DNA of 64,000 bases from Paucidesulfovibrio longus DSM 6739 (GTDB taxonomy: Bacteria; Desulfobacterota; Desulfovibrionia; Desulfovibrionales; Desulfovibrionaceae): assembly GCF_000420485.1 (NCBI RefSeq), contig NZ_ATVA01000014.1:1-64000 (forward strand). Direction: 5' to 3'. Position 1 is the stretch's first letter; each line of letters begins with the position of its first letter. The position numbers and the translations under genes are program-made. The notes below the pieces were generated by a model, which did no database searches, was not told the DNA's origin, and was given only the letters and a program-made list of their open reading frames with translations. This document shows, piece after piece, positions 22,003 to 30,333 of the stretch.

Positions 22003-23160
22003 TCAGTTTTCACCGATCATATGAATGAGGTCTTTCATCTCCCGGAAGAACTCCATGAGTTCCTCGCGGTCGGCCACGACTCCGCCCTGGTTCAGGTGCA
22101 GGAGCACGGCGAGGTCCACGCCCCGGTTGGTGGTGTGCTTGGAAAAGCCCAGCTCGCGGCGCTTGGCCGTGGAGGAGCGCAGGGAGAGCGTCCAGGTGTC
22201 GCCCACGCCGCTCCAGGTGGAGAGCACGGGACCGCTTTCGCGCTCCTGGCGCACGAGAAAGCTGGTGAAGTCGCCCAGGGAGAGCCGACCCGGCAGACCG
22301 AGAAAATCGCCGCGTTCGGAACGGATGGCCACGGGCATGGCCAGGAATTCCGCGCCCGGCTGATCCGTTTCCGGCTCTGCGGGGCGGCTTGCGTCGGGCT
22401 GGCCCCCTTTTTCCAGGGCATAGCTGTCCACGCCGTCCCGGCCGCGCACGTTGACGATCTTCTTGGCGCGGACGCGGCGCTCCGGGGTGCCCTGCTCTTC
22501 CTGTGGGGAGGGAGTTTCCCCGTCCTCGCCCGCGGAATCCGCTTCTGCGTCGCCGCGTTCTTGCGCAGCAAGGCCGTCTGTTTCCATGGTCCGATCCTCG
22601 GCGGTGCGATCCTGCGGGGCGCTCGCTTCCCCGCCCGGCAGCTGACCGGAGGAGGCGTCGCCCGACTGCCGATCGGTGCGGAATCCCGCGGCCAGCTCGC
22701 CGAGCAGCACCTGATTCCCGGCTTCGGCTTCCAGCAGGCCGCGCAGGGCCTCCTCCAGCCTGGAAAGGCGCTGCTCCGACCTTGCCTGGGCCGTGGCCAG
22801 CTGGGCCATGCCCTGCATCATCTGCCCGGCGGTCTTGAAGAATTTTTCCAGATATTCCGGAGAGGCTCCGGCCATGGCCGAGACGCTCTGCCCTTCGGGG
22901 GCGGTTTCCCGACGTCCGCCCTCGGAGCGGAACCCGGCCTGCTTGAGGCGCTTCTCGGTTTCGGCCACGGAAAGGCCCTGCTCGAAGCATTCGCGGATTT
23001 TCTTGCAGACCTCCAGCGCCTTGGGCTGGAAGCGGATGGGCTTGCCGTACCCCGCCACGGGAATGTAGCCCGGAAATTTGCGACGATAGCTTTTCACCGT
23101 GGTCACGGACACGCCCAGGGCGTCTCCGAGATCCTTGTGGGTCAGGGTCTTGTCTGGCAT
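22003..23160 (-). CDS. MerR-like helix-turn-helix regulator with coiled coil and unknown C-terminal domain
   Basis: The protein has 385 residues. Residues 1-60 form a MerR-type winged helix (LTHKDLGDALGVSVTTVKSYRRKFPGYIP, then YGKPIRFQPKALEV). A Gln/Glu-rich helical region lies near 100-150, an acidic low-complexity linker at about 160-240, and a C-terminal domain of about 125 residues that I do not recognise (begins near EFLAMPVAIRSERGDFLGLP). It is probably a DNA-binding protein. ATG 23160 has CGGAG upstream. A promoter overlapping a perfect palindrome (23256-23297) suggests autoregulation. Compare the protein at 62533, which has the same HTH-plus-coil plan. Confidence 0.65.
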   Translation of the reverse strand: MPDKTLTHKDLGDALGVSVTTVKSYRRKFPGYIPVAGYGKPIRFQPKALEVCKKIRECFEQGLSVAETEKRLKQAGFRSEGGRRETAPEGQSVSAMAGASPEYLEKFFKTAGQMMQGMAQLATAQARSEQRLSRLEEALRGLLEAEAGNQVLLGELAAGFRTDRQSGDASSGQLPGGEASAPQDRTAEDRTMETDGLAAQERGDAEADSAGEDGETPSPQEEQGTPERRVRAKKIVNVRGRDGVDSYALEKGGQPDASRPAEPETDQPGAEFLAMPVAIRSERGDFLGLPGRLSLGDFTSFLVRQERESGPVLSTWSGVGDTWTLSLRSSTAKRRELGFSKHTTNRGVDLAVLLHLNQGGVVADREELMEFFREMKDLIHMIGEN

Positions 23161-23255
23161 TCGCTTTTATCTCCGTGTCTTCGTCTCGCTGCGGCGCAGC
23201 ATCGCCGGAATCATTTCGTCACCGATCGTCACCCTGTAAATCCTTGCAGGGCAAT

Positions 23256-23297
23256 GATCAGTAACTGATCGATATCGACATGGGACAGGGAAGTCAA
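23256..23297 (-). promoter_or_regulatory. Promoter with overlapping palindromic operator, MerR-like gene
   Basis: On the minus strand TTGACT (23297-23292) and TATCGA (23274-23269) are 17 bases apart. Overlapping the -10 and covering the likely start site is GATCAGT-T-ACTGATC (23270-23256), a perfect 7-bp inverted repeat, joined to a second palindrome TCGATATCGA (23269-23278). This is the layout of a repressor operator. The bound protein is unknown; the gene product itself is the simplest candidate. Confidence 0.6.
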
Positions 23298-23300
23298 GGA

Positions 23301-23340
23301 CCGGGCCGGAAAGCGCGACGTGATCCGCTTTCCGGCCCGG
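23301..23340 (-). terminator. 15-bp perfect hairpin after the M16C peptidase gene
   Basis: CCGGGCCGGAAAGCG (23301-23315) pairs perfectly with CGCTTTCCGGCCCGG (23326-23340). The following T-run is weak on both strands, so it may be a Rho-independent terminator of low efficiency or a 3' stabiliser. It separates the peptidase transcript from the regulator promoter. Confidence 0.6.
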
Positions 23341-23376
23341 AGGGCTTTTCAGGTCCGCAAACCGGCTGGCCCGGGA

Positions 23377-26271
23377 TCAGAGCAGTTTGCTGGAAATGAA
23401 TTCCAGGCCCGATTCCTGAACCGCTTCGGGCGAGCCCACCACAACGGCGCGGCCATGCTCGGCCACCAGCCGCGCGGCCTCGGCGAAATGCCGGAAGTCG
23501 CCGCTGGTGGTGCCCAGGATTTCCCCTCGGACCTGCTGCCGCCAGGCATCGGTGATGCCGGAAAGGTAGCGGATCATGGAGGTGAAGCCCTTGGCGTCCG
23601 GCAGCATGTAGCTGTCCATCTCGCCGATGGCCCCGATGACGCTTTTCTCGATGTCGTCGTGGCTCAGCGCGGCGTCGCGCAGGTAGGCTCCGATGTGGTC
23701 GAAGGCGTCCAGGGTCTTGGTCAGGTTCGGGTCGCGGTAGGAAACGAAGCAGAGCGTGCCCGCCACGAGGTCGAACATGCTGAACGCGCCGTAGGCCCCG
23801 CCCAGCACCCGCACCTTTTCCCAGAGGTAGCCCGCGCGCAGGAACTTGCTCACGGCGTTGGCCGCGCCCGTGAACTGCATGCCCAGATCCCGGAGGTTCG
23901 CGCCCCGGCCCACGTAGTTGACCTGCGCGGGCAGGGTCAGGGCCTCAAGCTTCGGGTAGCTGCACGGGGTGCGCTCCAGCCGGGGGTTCGTCGCATCGGG
24001 CAGCGCGCGGGTCAGGGAGGTGATGCCGGGCATGATGCTCGCGAAATCGTCCTCGCTGGCCGTGACGTTGATGATCAGATTGTTGCGGGAGAAGAGCAGG
24101 CGGCGCATCTCCTCCAGGTCGCGGTGCACGCTTTCGAAGTCGTTCTCCACCCGATCGGCCAGCTCGCGCAGGTAGAAGAGGTTGGTGACTCCGTGCATCA
24201 GCTCGTTGGTCAGCCCGGCCTCGTGCATGCCCGCGCGCAGCCGCGCGGCCACGGCCATGTGCCCGGAGGGTATCAGGCGATGCTCGGCCTGGGCCTTGGC
24301 TTCCAGGACCATCTGACGGAAGCGGTCCTTGTTGTCCAGGCGGCAGAGCATGAGCACTTCGAGCAGGATCTTGAAAAGCTCCTCGCTGCGCTCCACCGTG
24401 GCCTTGCAGCGCAGGAAGAGCTTGGAAACGCAGCCTTCGGCGGTGCCCAGGGCGGGCGCGGCGTAGGTCATGGATTCGATGCCGCCGGTCTTGCGGGCGA
24501 TGCGCTTGGTCAGCGTCACGTAGTCGCTGGTCTCGGTGCCCATTTCCAGCAGGGCCTCGCCGAAGAGCGGGACGTAGGGCAGGAGCCGTTCCGGCAGGCG
24601 GCAGAGGTCGAAGCCGAGGTCGAGATAGAGCAGCCCGGCCGTGTCCAGGTCGTGCAGCAGGGTGCGCGACTCGTCCCGTTCGTAGGACTCGATGGGAATG
24701 ATCTGGTTGCGCCGGGGCAGGTCGTTCAGGGAGAGGCGCGGAATGGCGGCCAGGGCCTCGGGGCTGTCGGGCTTGCTCTGCTCCTCGCGCAGCTGTTCCG
24801 CAATCTCGCGCAGGCGGGCCTGCTCGCCCTCGGTCATGCTGGCGCGCACGGTTTCCAGGCGTTCCTTTTCCCGCTTGCGGACCTTGTCCGAAAGTTCCGG
24901 GTCCGGCAGGAGCTTGAGCGTGGCCCGGTGCGGATTGTCGATGAGATGGGCGCGGATCAGGTTTTCGAACACGGGCTCGCCCGAGGCGATGCGCTCCTTG
25001 AGCCGCAGGAGCGGTGCTTCGAAGGCGATCAGGTCCACGGGGTCGCCGTCGTAGAGCCAGGTGGAGAGCGCCCGGAACATGGCCGACAGCCCGCGCGGGT
25101 AGTTGCCGGTATTGTTCTCGCGCAGGGCGAATTCCTCGCTGTTCATGGCCGCTTCCACGTCGTGGGGGTGCGCGCCCTGCTCCACGATGTCGGTCAGCGT
25201 CCGCAGGATCAGCGGCTCGACCTTGTCCGCGTCTTCGGGGTCCACGCCTTTGAGTCCCACGGAAAAGTACATCTGGCGGATGTCCGCCTCCAGGCCCACC
25301 CCGGCCATGTCCTCGCCCAGCTCCGAGTCGAGCAGCGCCTTGCGCAGCGGCGAGGAGGAAAGCCCGACGAGCACATGCTCCAGGGCGTGCAGCGCCAGGT
25401 TCAGCTCCGGGTCGCGGGTTTCGGGCAGGCAGAAGTTGACCGTGACCATGGCCTTGCCGTCGCCGCCGGGATACGGCTTGACCAGGGTGCGCGGGGCCTC
25501 GAAGGCCGGTTGCAGCCGGACCATGGTTCCGGGCTGCGTGCGCTCGAACTTGTCGAAATATTCGTCCAGAACGGCCAGCCGCTTTTCCGGATCGTCGTCG
25601 CCCCAGAAAAAGGCGAAGGCGTTGGAGGGATGGTAGTGGGCCTTGTGGAAGGCCATGAAGCGCTCGAAGCTGAGTTCCGGGATGACCTCCGGATTGCCGC
25701 CCGAATCCAGGCCGTAGGCCGTGTCCGGGTGGAGCGCGTTCTGGGACTGCTCGTGCAGGATGTTGTCCGGGGAGGAATACGCGCCCTTCATCTCGTTGAA
25801 GACCACGCCCTTGTAGGTCAGGGGCATTCCCGGACCTTCCTGCTCGTAGTGCCAGCCTTCCTGGCGCAGGGTGTTCCGCGTCAGCCTGGGGAAGAAGACC
25901 GCGTCCAGGTAGACGTCCACGAGGTTGTAGAAATCCTGGAGATTGGCGCTGGCCACGGGATAGCAGGTCTTGTCCGGAAAGGTCAGGGCGTTCAGGAAGG
26001 TCTGGAGCGAGCCTTTGAGCAGCTCCACGAAAGGCTCCCGGACCGGATACTTGCGCGAGCCGCAGAGCACGGAGTGCTCCAGGATGTGGGGCAGGCCCGT
26101 GGAGTCCGCCGGGGTGGTCCGAAAGCTGATCCCGAAGACCTTGTTTTCGTCCGAGTTGACCACGGAGAGCACGCGCCCCCCGGTCCGGTCGTGTTCGTAG
26201 AGCAGCGCCCTGGAAGACATTTCCGGAATTTCCCGGTCCGCTACAAGGGTGAATCCGTGCTTTTTGGCCAT
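23377..26271 (-). CDS. M16C zinc metallopeptidase (presequence-protease/insulinase type)
   Basis: The 964-residue protein is a PreP/Cym1-type clamshell peptidase. The inverted zinc site HILEH is at 62-66 with the following SVLCGSRKYP, and the M16C signature continues (PFVELLKGSLQTFLNALTFPDKT). Family members degrade free peptides inside a closed chamber. There is no signal peptide, so a cytoplasmic peptide-degrading role is likely. ATG 26271 is preferred: the frame extends 24 codons further but that part would overlap the peroxiredoxin promoter region. It is divergent from the peroxiredoxin gene. A 15-bp hairpin follows its stop. Confidence 0.9.
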   Translation of the reverse strand: MAKKHGFTLVADREIPEMSSRALLYEHDRTGGRVLSVVNSDENKVFGISFRTTPADSTGLPHILEHSVLCGSRKYPVREPFVELLKGSLQTFLNALTFPDKTCYPVASANLQDFYNLVDVYLDAVFFPRLTRNTLRQEGWHYEQEGPGMPLTYKGVVFNEMKGAYSSPDNILHEQSQNALHPDTAYGLDSGGNPEVIPELSFERFMAFHKAHYHPSNAFAFFWGDDDPEKRLAVLDEYFDKFERTQPGTMVRLQPAFEAPRTLVKPYPGGDGKAMVTVNFCLPETRDPELNLALHALEHVLVGLSSSPLRKALLDSELGEDMAGVGLEADIRQMYFSVGLKGVDPEDADKVEPLILRTLTDIVEQGAHPHDVEAAMNSEEFALRENNTGNYPRGLSAMFRALSTWLYDGDPVDLIAFEAPLLRLKERIASGEPVFENLIRAHLIDNPHRATLKLLPDPELSDKVRKREKERLETVRASMTEGEQARLREIAEQLREEQSKPDSPEALAAIPRLSLNDLPRRNQIIPIESYERDESRTLLHDLDTAGLLYLDLGFDLCRLPERLLPYVPLFGEALLEMGTETSDYVTLTKRIARKTGGIESMTYAAPALGTAEGCVSKLFLRCKATVERSEELFKILLEVLMLCRLDNKDRFRQMVLEAKAQAEHRLIPSGHMAVAARLRAGMHEAGLTNELMHGVTNLFYLRELADRVENDFESVHRDLEEMRRLLFSRNNLIINVTASEDDFASIMPGITSLTRALPDATNPRLERTPCSYPKLEALTLPAQVNYVGRGANLRDLGMQFTGAANAVSKFLRAGYLWEKVRVLGGAYGAFSMFDLVAGTLCFVSYRDPNLTKTLDAFDHIGAYLRDAALSHDDIEKSVIGAIGEMDSYMLPDAKGFTSMIRYLSGITDAWRQQVRGEILGTTSGDFRHFAEAARLVAEHGRAVVVGSPEAVQESGLEFISSKLL

Positions 26272-26358
26272 TATCTCATCCCGCAGGTTATTGATTCCCG
26301 ATTTCCAAGAATAGCAAAGCCGGCGACTTGACGCCACCAGCAACGCGTCCTACCTCTG

Positions 26359-26364
26359 TATAAT
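26359..26364 (+). promoter_or_regulatory. Candidate -10 of the peroxiredoxin promoter
   Basis: A perfect TATAAT lies 57 bases before the peroxiredoxin ATG. No good -35 is found at normal spacing, and I see no PerR-type palindrome. Confidence 0.35.
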
Positions 26365-26420
26365 CAGCTGCGCCCGCTTTGTTAAGAGCGCATATCGCAT
26401 AAATTGAAGGAGATAGAAAT

Positions 26421-27053
26421 ATGAACTGCGAACACGACCACTTCGAGGATCTGCTCGAATGCGCCCGCGTGGGCTCCCAGGTCAAAGATTTCACCGTCGA
26501 GGTCTTTGATCCCGTGGAGGGCGCGTTCGGCGAGGTGACGCTTTCCGATATCCAGAGCCGGGGAAAGTGGACCGTCCTGGTCTTCTACCCGGCGGACTTC
26601 ACCTTTGTCTGCCCCACCGAGCTTGCGGACCTGGCCGAAAAGCACGAGGCTCTGGAGAAGCTCGGCGCCGAGGTGCTCTCCGTGTCCACGGACACCAAGT
26701 TCGTGCACATGGCCTGGAAGACGAGCGAGCGCCTGCTTGAAAAGGTGCGCTTCAAGATGGCCTCGGACCCGGCGGGAGAGCTTTCCCGCTACTTCGACGT
26801 CTGGGATCCGGACTCCGGCCTGGCCCTGCGCGGCACCTTCCTCATCGACCCCGACGGATTGCTCGTCTCCTCCGAGGTCAACTTCTACAACGTGGGCCGC
26901 AACGCCGACGAGCTGCTGCGCAAGCTCGCGGCCAACGTGCACGTGCGCGAGCACCCCGAGCAGGCCTGCCCTGCCCGCTGGACTCCCGGCCAGAAGACCC
27001 TGCTGCCCGGCGAGGAACTCGTGGGCAAGGTCTATGAATCGTTGAACGACTAA
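26421..27053 (+). CDS. 2-Cys peroxiredoxin (AhpC/Prx1 type)
   Basis: The 210-residue thiol peroxidase reduces hydrogen peroxide and organic peroxides. The peroxidatic Cys64 is in DFTFVCPTE, and the resolving Cys sits in the C-terminal ACPARW. An unusual Cys/His-containing N-terminus (MNCEHDHFEDLLECA) precedes the fold. No AhpF-like reductase is adjacent, so thioredoxin or another reductant is inferred. GAAGGAG lies 7 bases before the ATG. A methyltransferase gene follows after 62 bases containing an 11-bp hairpin. Confidence 0.93.
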   Translation: MNCEHDHFEDLLECARVGSQVKDFTVEVFDPVEGAFGEVTLSDIQSRGKWTVLVFYPADFTFVCPTELADLAEKHEALEKLGAEVLSVSTDTKFVHMAWKTSERLLEKVRFKMASDPAGELSRYFDVWDPDSGLALRGTFLIDPDGLLVSSEVNFYNVGRNADELLRKLAANVHVREHPEQACPARWTPGQKTLLPGEELVGKVYESLND

Positions 27054-27061
27054 CTGCGTCC

Positions 27062-27091
27062 GGGCCGCCACGCCTTACCCCGTGGCGGCCC
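27062..27091 (+). terminator. GC-rich hairpin between peroxiredoxin and methyltransferase genes
   Basis: GGGCCGCCACG (27062-27072) pairs perfectly with CGTGGCGGCCC (27081-27091). No T-run follows on either strand, so it is a weak terminator at best. Confidence 0.45.
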
Positions 27092-27115
27092 CCGGCGCAA
27101 GTCCCCGGAGCGTCC

Positions 27116-27829
27116 ATGAGCTGGGATCCGATCCGATACGAGAACTGGTTCTCCACCGATCCCGGCGCGGTGGCGCTCGATTGCGAGCGGCGTCTGCTCG
27201 ACTTCATGGTCGCGGGCTGGCCCAGGCGCGGCACCAAGCTGCTCGAGGTCGGCTGCGGCACGGGCCTGTTCCTCGAATCGCTCTGGCAGAAGGGCTTCGA
27301 CGTGCGCGGGGTGGACCGCTCCCCGGAAATGGTCGAAGCGGCCCGAAACCGCATGGGCAAGCGTGCGGAAGTCGAGGTGGGCAACGGCGAGTGCCTGCCC
27401 TTCCGCGCCGGGGAATTCGATTTCGTGATGCTCTGGACCGTGCTCGAATTCTGCCGCGACCCCGCGGCCCTGCTGCGCGAGGCCTCGCGCGTGGCCGACC
27501 AGGGCGTGCTCGTGGGCTTTCTCAACCGCTGGTCCCTCTACTACCTCTCCCACGGCCGCGACAAGAACACCACCCTTGGGCGCGCGCACTGGTTCAGCTG
27601 GGGCGAGATGCGGCGCATGATCAGCGTCAACGTGGGCCGCAGCGCGGACCACGCCTTTTCCGTGCTGCCCGGGCCCGTGAAGACCTGGAAGAACAAGCAG
27701 CCCTACCGCCTCCTCAACTCGCGCTGCATTCCTCCCTGGTTCGGAGCCTTCACCGCGGCCCGCGTGGACTTCCGCGACCAGACCCCGCTCACCCCCATCG
27801 CCTCCTGGGTTCAGGGCACCCGCGCCTGA
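27116..27829 (+). CDS. Class I SAM-dependent methyltransferase
   Basis: The protein has 237 residues. Motif I, LEVGCGTG, is at 43-50, and the acidic residue after beta-2 (VRGVDRSPEMVE) binds the SAM ribose, as in UbiE/COQ5-like small-molecule methyltransferases. The substrate is unknown. The N-terminal SWDPIRYENWFSTDPGAVALDCE pattern (residues 2-24, WF around 11-12) occurs in a family often called methyltransferase type 11. Start ATG follows GGAGCG. It is convergent with terC, 82 bases away. Confidence 0.8.
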   Translation: MSWDPIRYENWFSTDPGAVALDCERRLLDFMVAGWPRRGTKLLEVGCGTGLFLESLWQKGFDVRGVDRSPEMVEAARNRMGKRAEVEVGNGECLPFRAGEFDFVMLWTVLEFCRDPAALLREASRVADQGVLVGFLNRWSLYYLSHGRDKNTTLGRAHWFSWGEMRRMISVNVGRSADHAFSVLPGPVKTWKNKQPYRLLNSRCIPPWFGAFTAARVDFRDQTPLTPIASWVQGTRA

Positions 27830-27911
27830 GCCCCGCCGCCCCACGGCCCGCAAAGGCCAATGCGAACGGCGGCTTCCGCCTCCACGGTCCGGCTTTCCCG
27901 GCGGCGGCCCG

Positions 27912-28637
27912 CTAGCGGTCCCTGCCGGCCTGCTCCGCGTTGCGCGCCCGCTTCTGGTTGAGCAGCTCCACGCCGAGGCTGAAGCACATGGCGAAGTAGA
28001 TGTAGCCCTTGGGCACGTGCAGGCCCAGCCCTTCCGCCATGAGCGTGAAGCCCACGAGCAGCAGGAAGGCCAGGGCCAGGATCTTGAAGGAGGGCCGTTT
28101 CTCCACGAATTCCGCTATGGGTTTGGCCGCGTAGAGCATGACGATCACCGAGAGGATCACGGCGATCATCATGACGGGCAGATGCTCCACGAGGCCCACG
28201 GCCGTGATTACGGAATCCAGCGAAAAGATGATGTCCAGGAGCACGATCTGGAACAGGGCCGAGGAAAAGGTCGTGGCCCTGGGCGCGCCGCCGCCGGAAG
28301 CGCCTTCCACGGAATGGTGGATTTCATGCGTGGCCTTGACGATCAGGAAGAGCCCGCCCAGGAGCAGGATCAGGTCGCGGCCGGAAACGTCGCGGCCGAG
28401 GGCGGAGAAGAGCGGCATGGTCAGGGACATGACCCAGCTGATGGACGCCAGCAGCCCCAGGCGCATGAGCATGGCCAGGAGCAGGCCGATGCGCCGGGCC
28501 TTGTGCTGCTGCTCCCAGGGCAGCCGGGAAACCACCAGGGTCAGGAAGACGATGTTGTCGATGCCGAGAACCAGCTCCAGCGCGGTGAGCGTGAGCAGGC
28601 CGATCCAGGCGTTGGGGTCGAAAAGCCATTCGAACAT
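27912..28637 (-). CDS. TerC-family membrane protein, probable manganese/metal transporter
   Basis: The 241-residue protein has about seven membrane helices. The two TerC signatures are ELVLGIDNIVFL near residue 25 and IFSLDSVITAVG in the middle, with the conserved acidic residues thought to handle metal ions. TerC proteins such as Alx and MeeF/MeeY export Mn2+ and help metalate secreted enzymes (family knowledge). ATG 28637 follows AAGGG; a longer reading would start inside the leader hairpin. Its leader carries a yybP-ykoY riboswitch, which strongly supports a manganese-related role. Confidence 0.88.
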   Translation of the reverse strand: MFEWLFDPNAWIGLLTLTALELVLGIDNIVFLTLVVSRLPWEQQHKARRIGLLLAMLMRLGLLASISWVMSLTMPLFSALGRDVSGRDLILLLGGLFLIVKATHEIHHSVEGASGGGAPRATTFSSALFQIVLLDIIFSLDSVITAVGLVEHLPVMMIAVILSVIVMLYAAKPIAEFVEKRPSFKILALAFLLLVGFTLMAEGLGLHVPKGYIYFAMCFSLGVELLNQKRARNAEQAGRDR

Positions 28638-28675
28638 GACGCGGCCCTTGTGCGGACGGGGTTCGGAACCATGAA

Positions 28676-28708
28676 GAAACCGCAGACGGTCCATGCGTCT
28701 GCCGTTTC
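28676..28708 (-). promoter_or_regulatory. Expression-platform hairpin of the terC leader
   Basis: The arms GAAACGGCAGACG and CGTCTGCGGTTTC (minus strand, 28708-28696 and 28688-28676) pair 12 of 13 bases around a 7-base loop. The hairpin starts immediately after the last helix of the aptamer. Only a weak T-run follows, so it could be a poor terminator or part of a translational switch. Confidence 0.55.
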
Positions 28709-28810
28709 CCAGGTCTTGCCGAGGCTCTTGGCCCGCGGACGCCAGGGGATGTCCCCGGGCTTGTTGGCGTCCGCTCCCCGGCGCGCGCCGGGGCAGGCTA
28801 CTCCCCTGAG
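28708..28810 (-). ncRNA. yybP-ykoY manganese riboswitch
   Basis: Reading the minus strand, the conserved GGGGAGTAGC is followed by a CCCCGGC/GCCGGGG hairpin, then CGGACGCCA...TGGCGTCCG (perfect 9-bp stem) containing CCAACAAGCC, and finally GGCAAGACC. The closing helix of the family is present: CTCAGG (28810-28805) pairs with CCTGGG (28713-28708). This class senses Mn2+ and commonly controls TerC-family genes, and here it lies 71 bases before terC. The CAACAAGCC segment differs from the common CAACATACT, so a covariance-model score would be useful. Confidence 0.85.
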
Positions 28811-28823
28811 GGTCGTTGCGGGA

Positions 28824-28852
28824 GAAATAGCCTTACGTTCGCGGCGCGTCAA
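28824..28852 (-). promoter_or_regulatory. Promoter of the terC leader
   Basis: On the minus strand TTGACG (28852-28847) and TATTTC (28829-28824) are 17 bases apart. The predicted start, about 28817, falls 7 bases before the first riboswitch helix. The promoter overlaps the last codons of the antiporter gene. Confidence 0.6.
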
Positions 28853-30233
28853 CAGCCTCGGAAGGGAGCCTCGGCTCCGGGTCCGCTGCGCGGGCCTGGG
28901 GATCATCCGGCATGGGATTCTTCGGCTGGGGCCAGCCCGTGGCCACGGCCGCCAGGGAAATGCCCGCGAGCAGCATGCAGTACCAGTTGCCCCCGGCCAC
29001 GGCCACGGGCGAGATGCCCGCGATGGATCCGGCCAGCAGCACCTGGGCCGCATAAGGGGTCAGCCCCTGGAAGACGCAGGAAAAAATGTCCAGCAGGCTG
29101 GCGCTTCGGCGCGGGTCCACCCCGGTGTCCGAGGCGATGCCCCTGGCCAGGTTGCCCGTCAGGATGATGGCCACGGTGTTGTTCGCGGTGCAGATGTCGG
29201 CGAAGGAGACGAGCGCGGCGATGCCGAATTCTCCGGAGCGGCGCTTGTTGCCCCTGCCCGCCTTGCGGGCCAGGCTGTTGACCCGCTCCAGCAGCCAGGC
29301 CAGGCCGCCGTTGAAGCGGATCAGCTCGCCGAGGCCGCCCACGAGCATGGAGAGCACGAGGATCTCGTGCATGGAAGCGAATCCGGAATAGATGTCCCCG
29401 GACAGCTTCAGCAGCGAATAGTCGGGCAGCACGGCCAGCCCCACGCCTCCGGCCAGGAGGATGCCGCAGGCGAGCACCGCGAAGACGTTCACCCCGGCCA
29501 GCGCGAGCGCGAGAATGACCAGATAGGGCGCCACGCGGATGAACTCCCAGCTCCCGGCATGGGCCACGGAGCCGGAAACGCCGACCGCGCCGAGCAGCAG
29601 CAGGGTGGCCAGGGCCGCGGGCGCGACGATCTTGAGGTTCATCTTGAACTTGTCGCTCATGGCGCAGCCCTGGGTGCGCGTCGCCGCGATGGTCGTGTCC
29701 GAGATCATGGAAAGGTTGTCCCCGAACATGGCCCCGCCCACGATGGTGCCCATGAGCAGCCCGCCGGAAATGCCGGTCTGCTGGGCGATGCCCGCGGCGA
29801 TGGGCGCGATGGCCGCCACCGTGCCCATGGAGGTGCCCATGGCCGTGGCCACGAAGGCGGCGATGGCGAACAGGCCGGGCAGGACGAGCCGCACCGGGAT
29901 GTAGGAGAGTCCGAGATTGACCGTGGCGTCCACCCCGCCGATGGACTCGGCCACGGCGGCGAAACCGCCCGCAAGGAGATAGATCATGCACATGGTCACG
30001 ATGCTGATCTCTCCCGCGCCCTTGAGAAAGACGTTGATCTTCGTGTTCAGCCCGCCCCGGCCCTGGATCAGGCCGAGCGCAATGCCGGGAAGAATGGCCA
30101 CGGCGGCCGAGAGCTGGTAGAAGGCCATTTCGACCCCCTGCGCGCTCAGCACGGCTCCCGTGCCCACGAACAGGACCAGGAACAGGAGCAGCGGCGTCAG
30201 CGCGGCGCTGCTCGGACTGCCTTCGTGATTCAT
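28833..30233 (-). CDS. NhaC-type Na+/H+ antiporter family protein
   Basis: The 466-residue membrane protein has about eleven to twelve helices. Features of the Na+/H+ antiporter NhaC family (PF03553) include MGTSMGTVAAIAPIAAGI and GGAMFGDNLSMISDTTIAA in the middle. The C-terminal tail is a Pro/Asp-rich cytoplasmic segment. It should exchange protons for sodium or carboxylated substrates across the inner membrane; the exact ion is not readable. ATG 30233 has GGAG 10 bases upstream. It is followed directly by the promoter of terC, so the two are probably separately transcribed. Confidence 0.83.
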   Translation of the reverse strand: MNHEGSPSSAALTPLLLFLVLFVGTGAVLSAQGVEMAFYQLSAAVAILPGIALGLIQGRGGLNTKINVFLKGAGEISIVTMCMIYLLAGGFAAVAESIGGVDATVNLGLSYIPVRLVLPGLFAIAAFVATAMGTSMGTVAAIAPIAAGIAQQTGISGGLLMGTIVGGAMFGDNLSMISDTTIAATRTQGCAMSDKFKMNLKIVAPAALATLLLLGAVGVSGSVAHAGSWEFIRVAPYLVILALALAGVNVFAVLACGILLAGGVGLAVLPDYSLLKLSGDIYSGFASMHEILVLSMLVGGLGELIRFNGGLAWLLERVNSLARKAGRGNKRRSGEFGIAALVSFADICTANNTVAIILTGNLARGIASDTGVDPRRSASLLDIFSCVFQGLTPYAAQVLLAGSIAGISPVAVAGGNWYCMLLAGISLAAVATGWPQPKNPMPDDPQARAADPEPRLPSEAVDAPRT

Positions 30234-30333
30234 TGCCGATGCTCTCCCATGGCAGCTGAGAATTGTCGTCCGCAAACGGACCGTGCGCGGCGACGCCACG
30301 GCGGAGGTCCGGCGGGATTCGTCCGGATTGCCG

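Noticed and set aside
26272-26343. 24-codon N-terminal extension of the M16C peptidase
   Set aside because: No ribosome site, and it overlaps the TATAAT upstream of the peroxiredoxin gene; ATG 26271 fits the family start.
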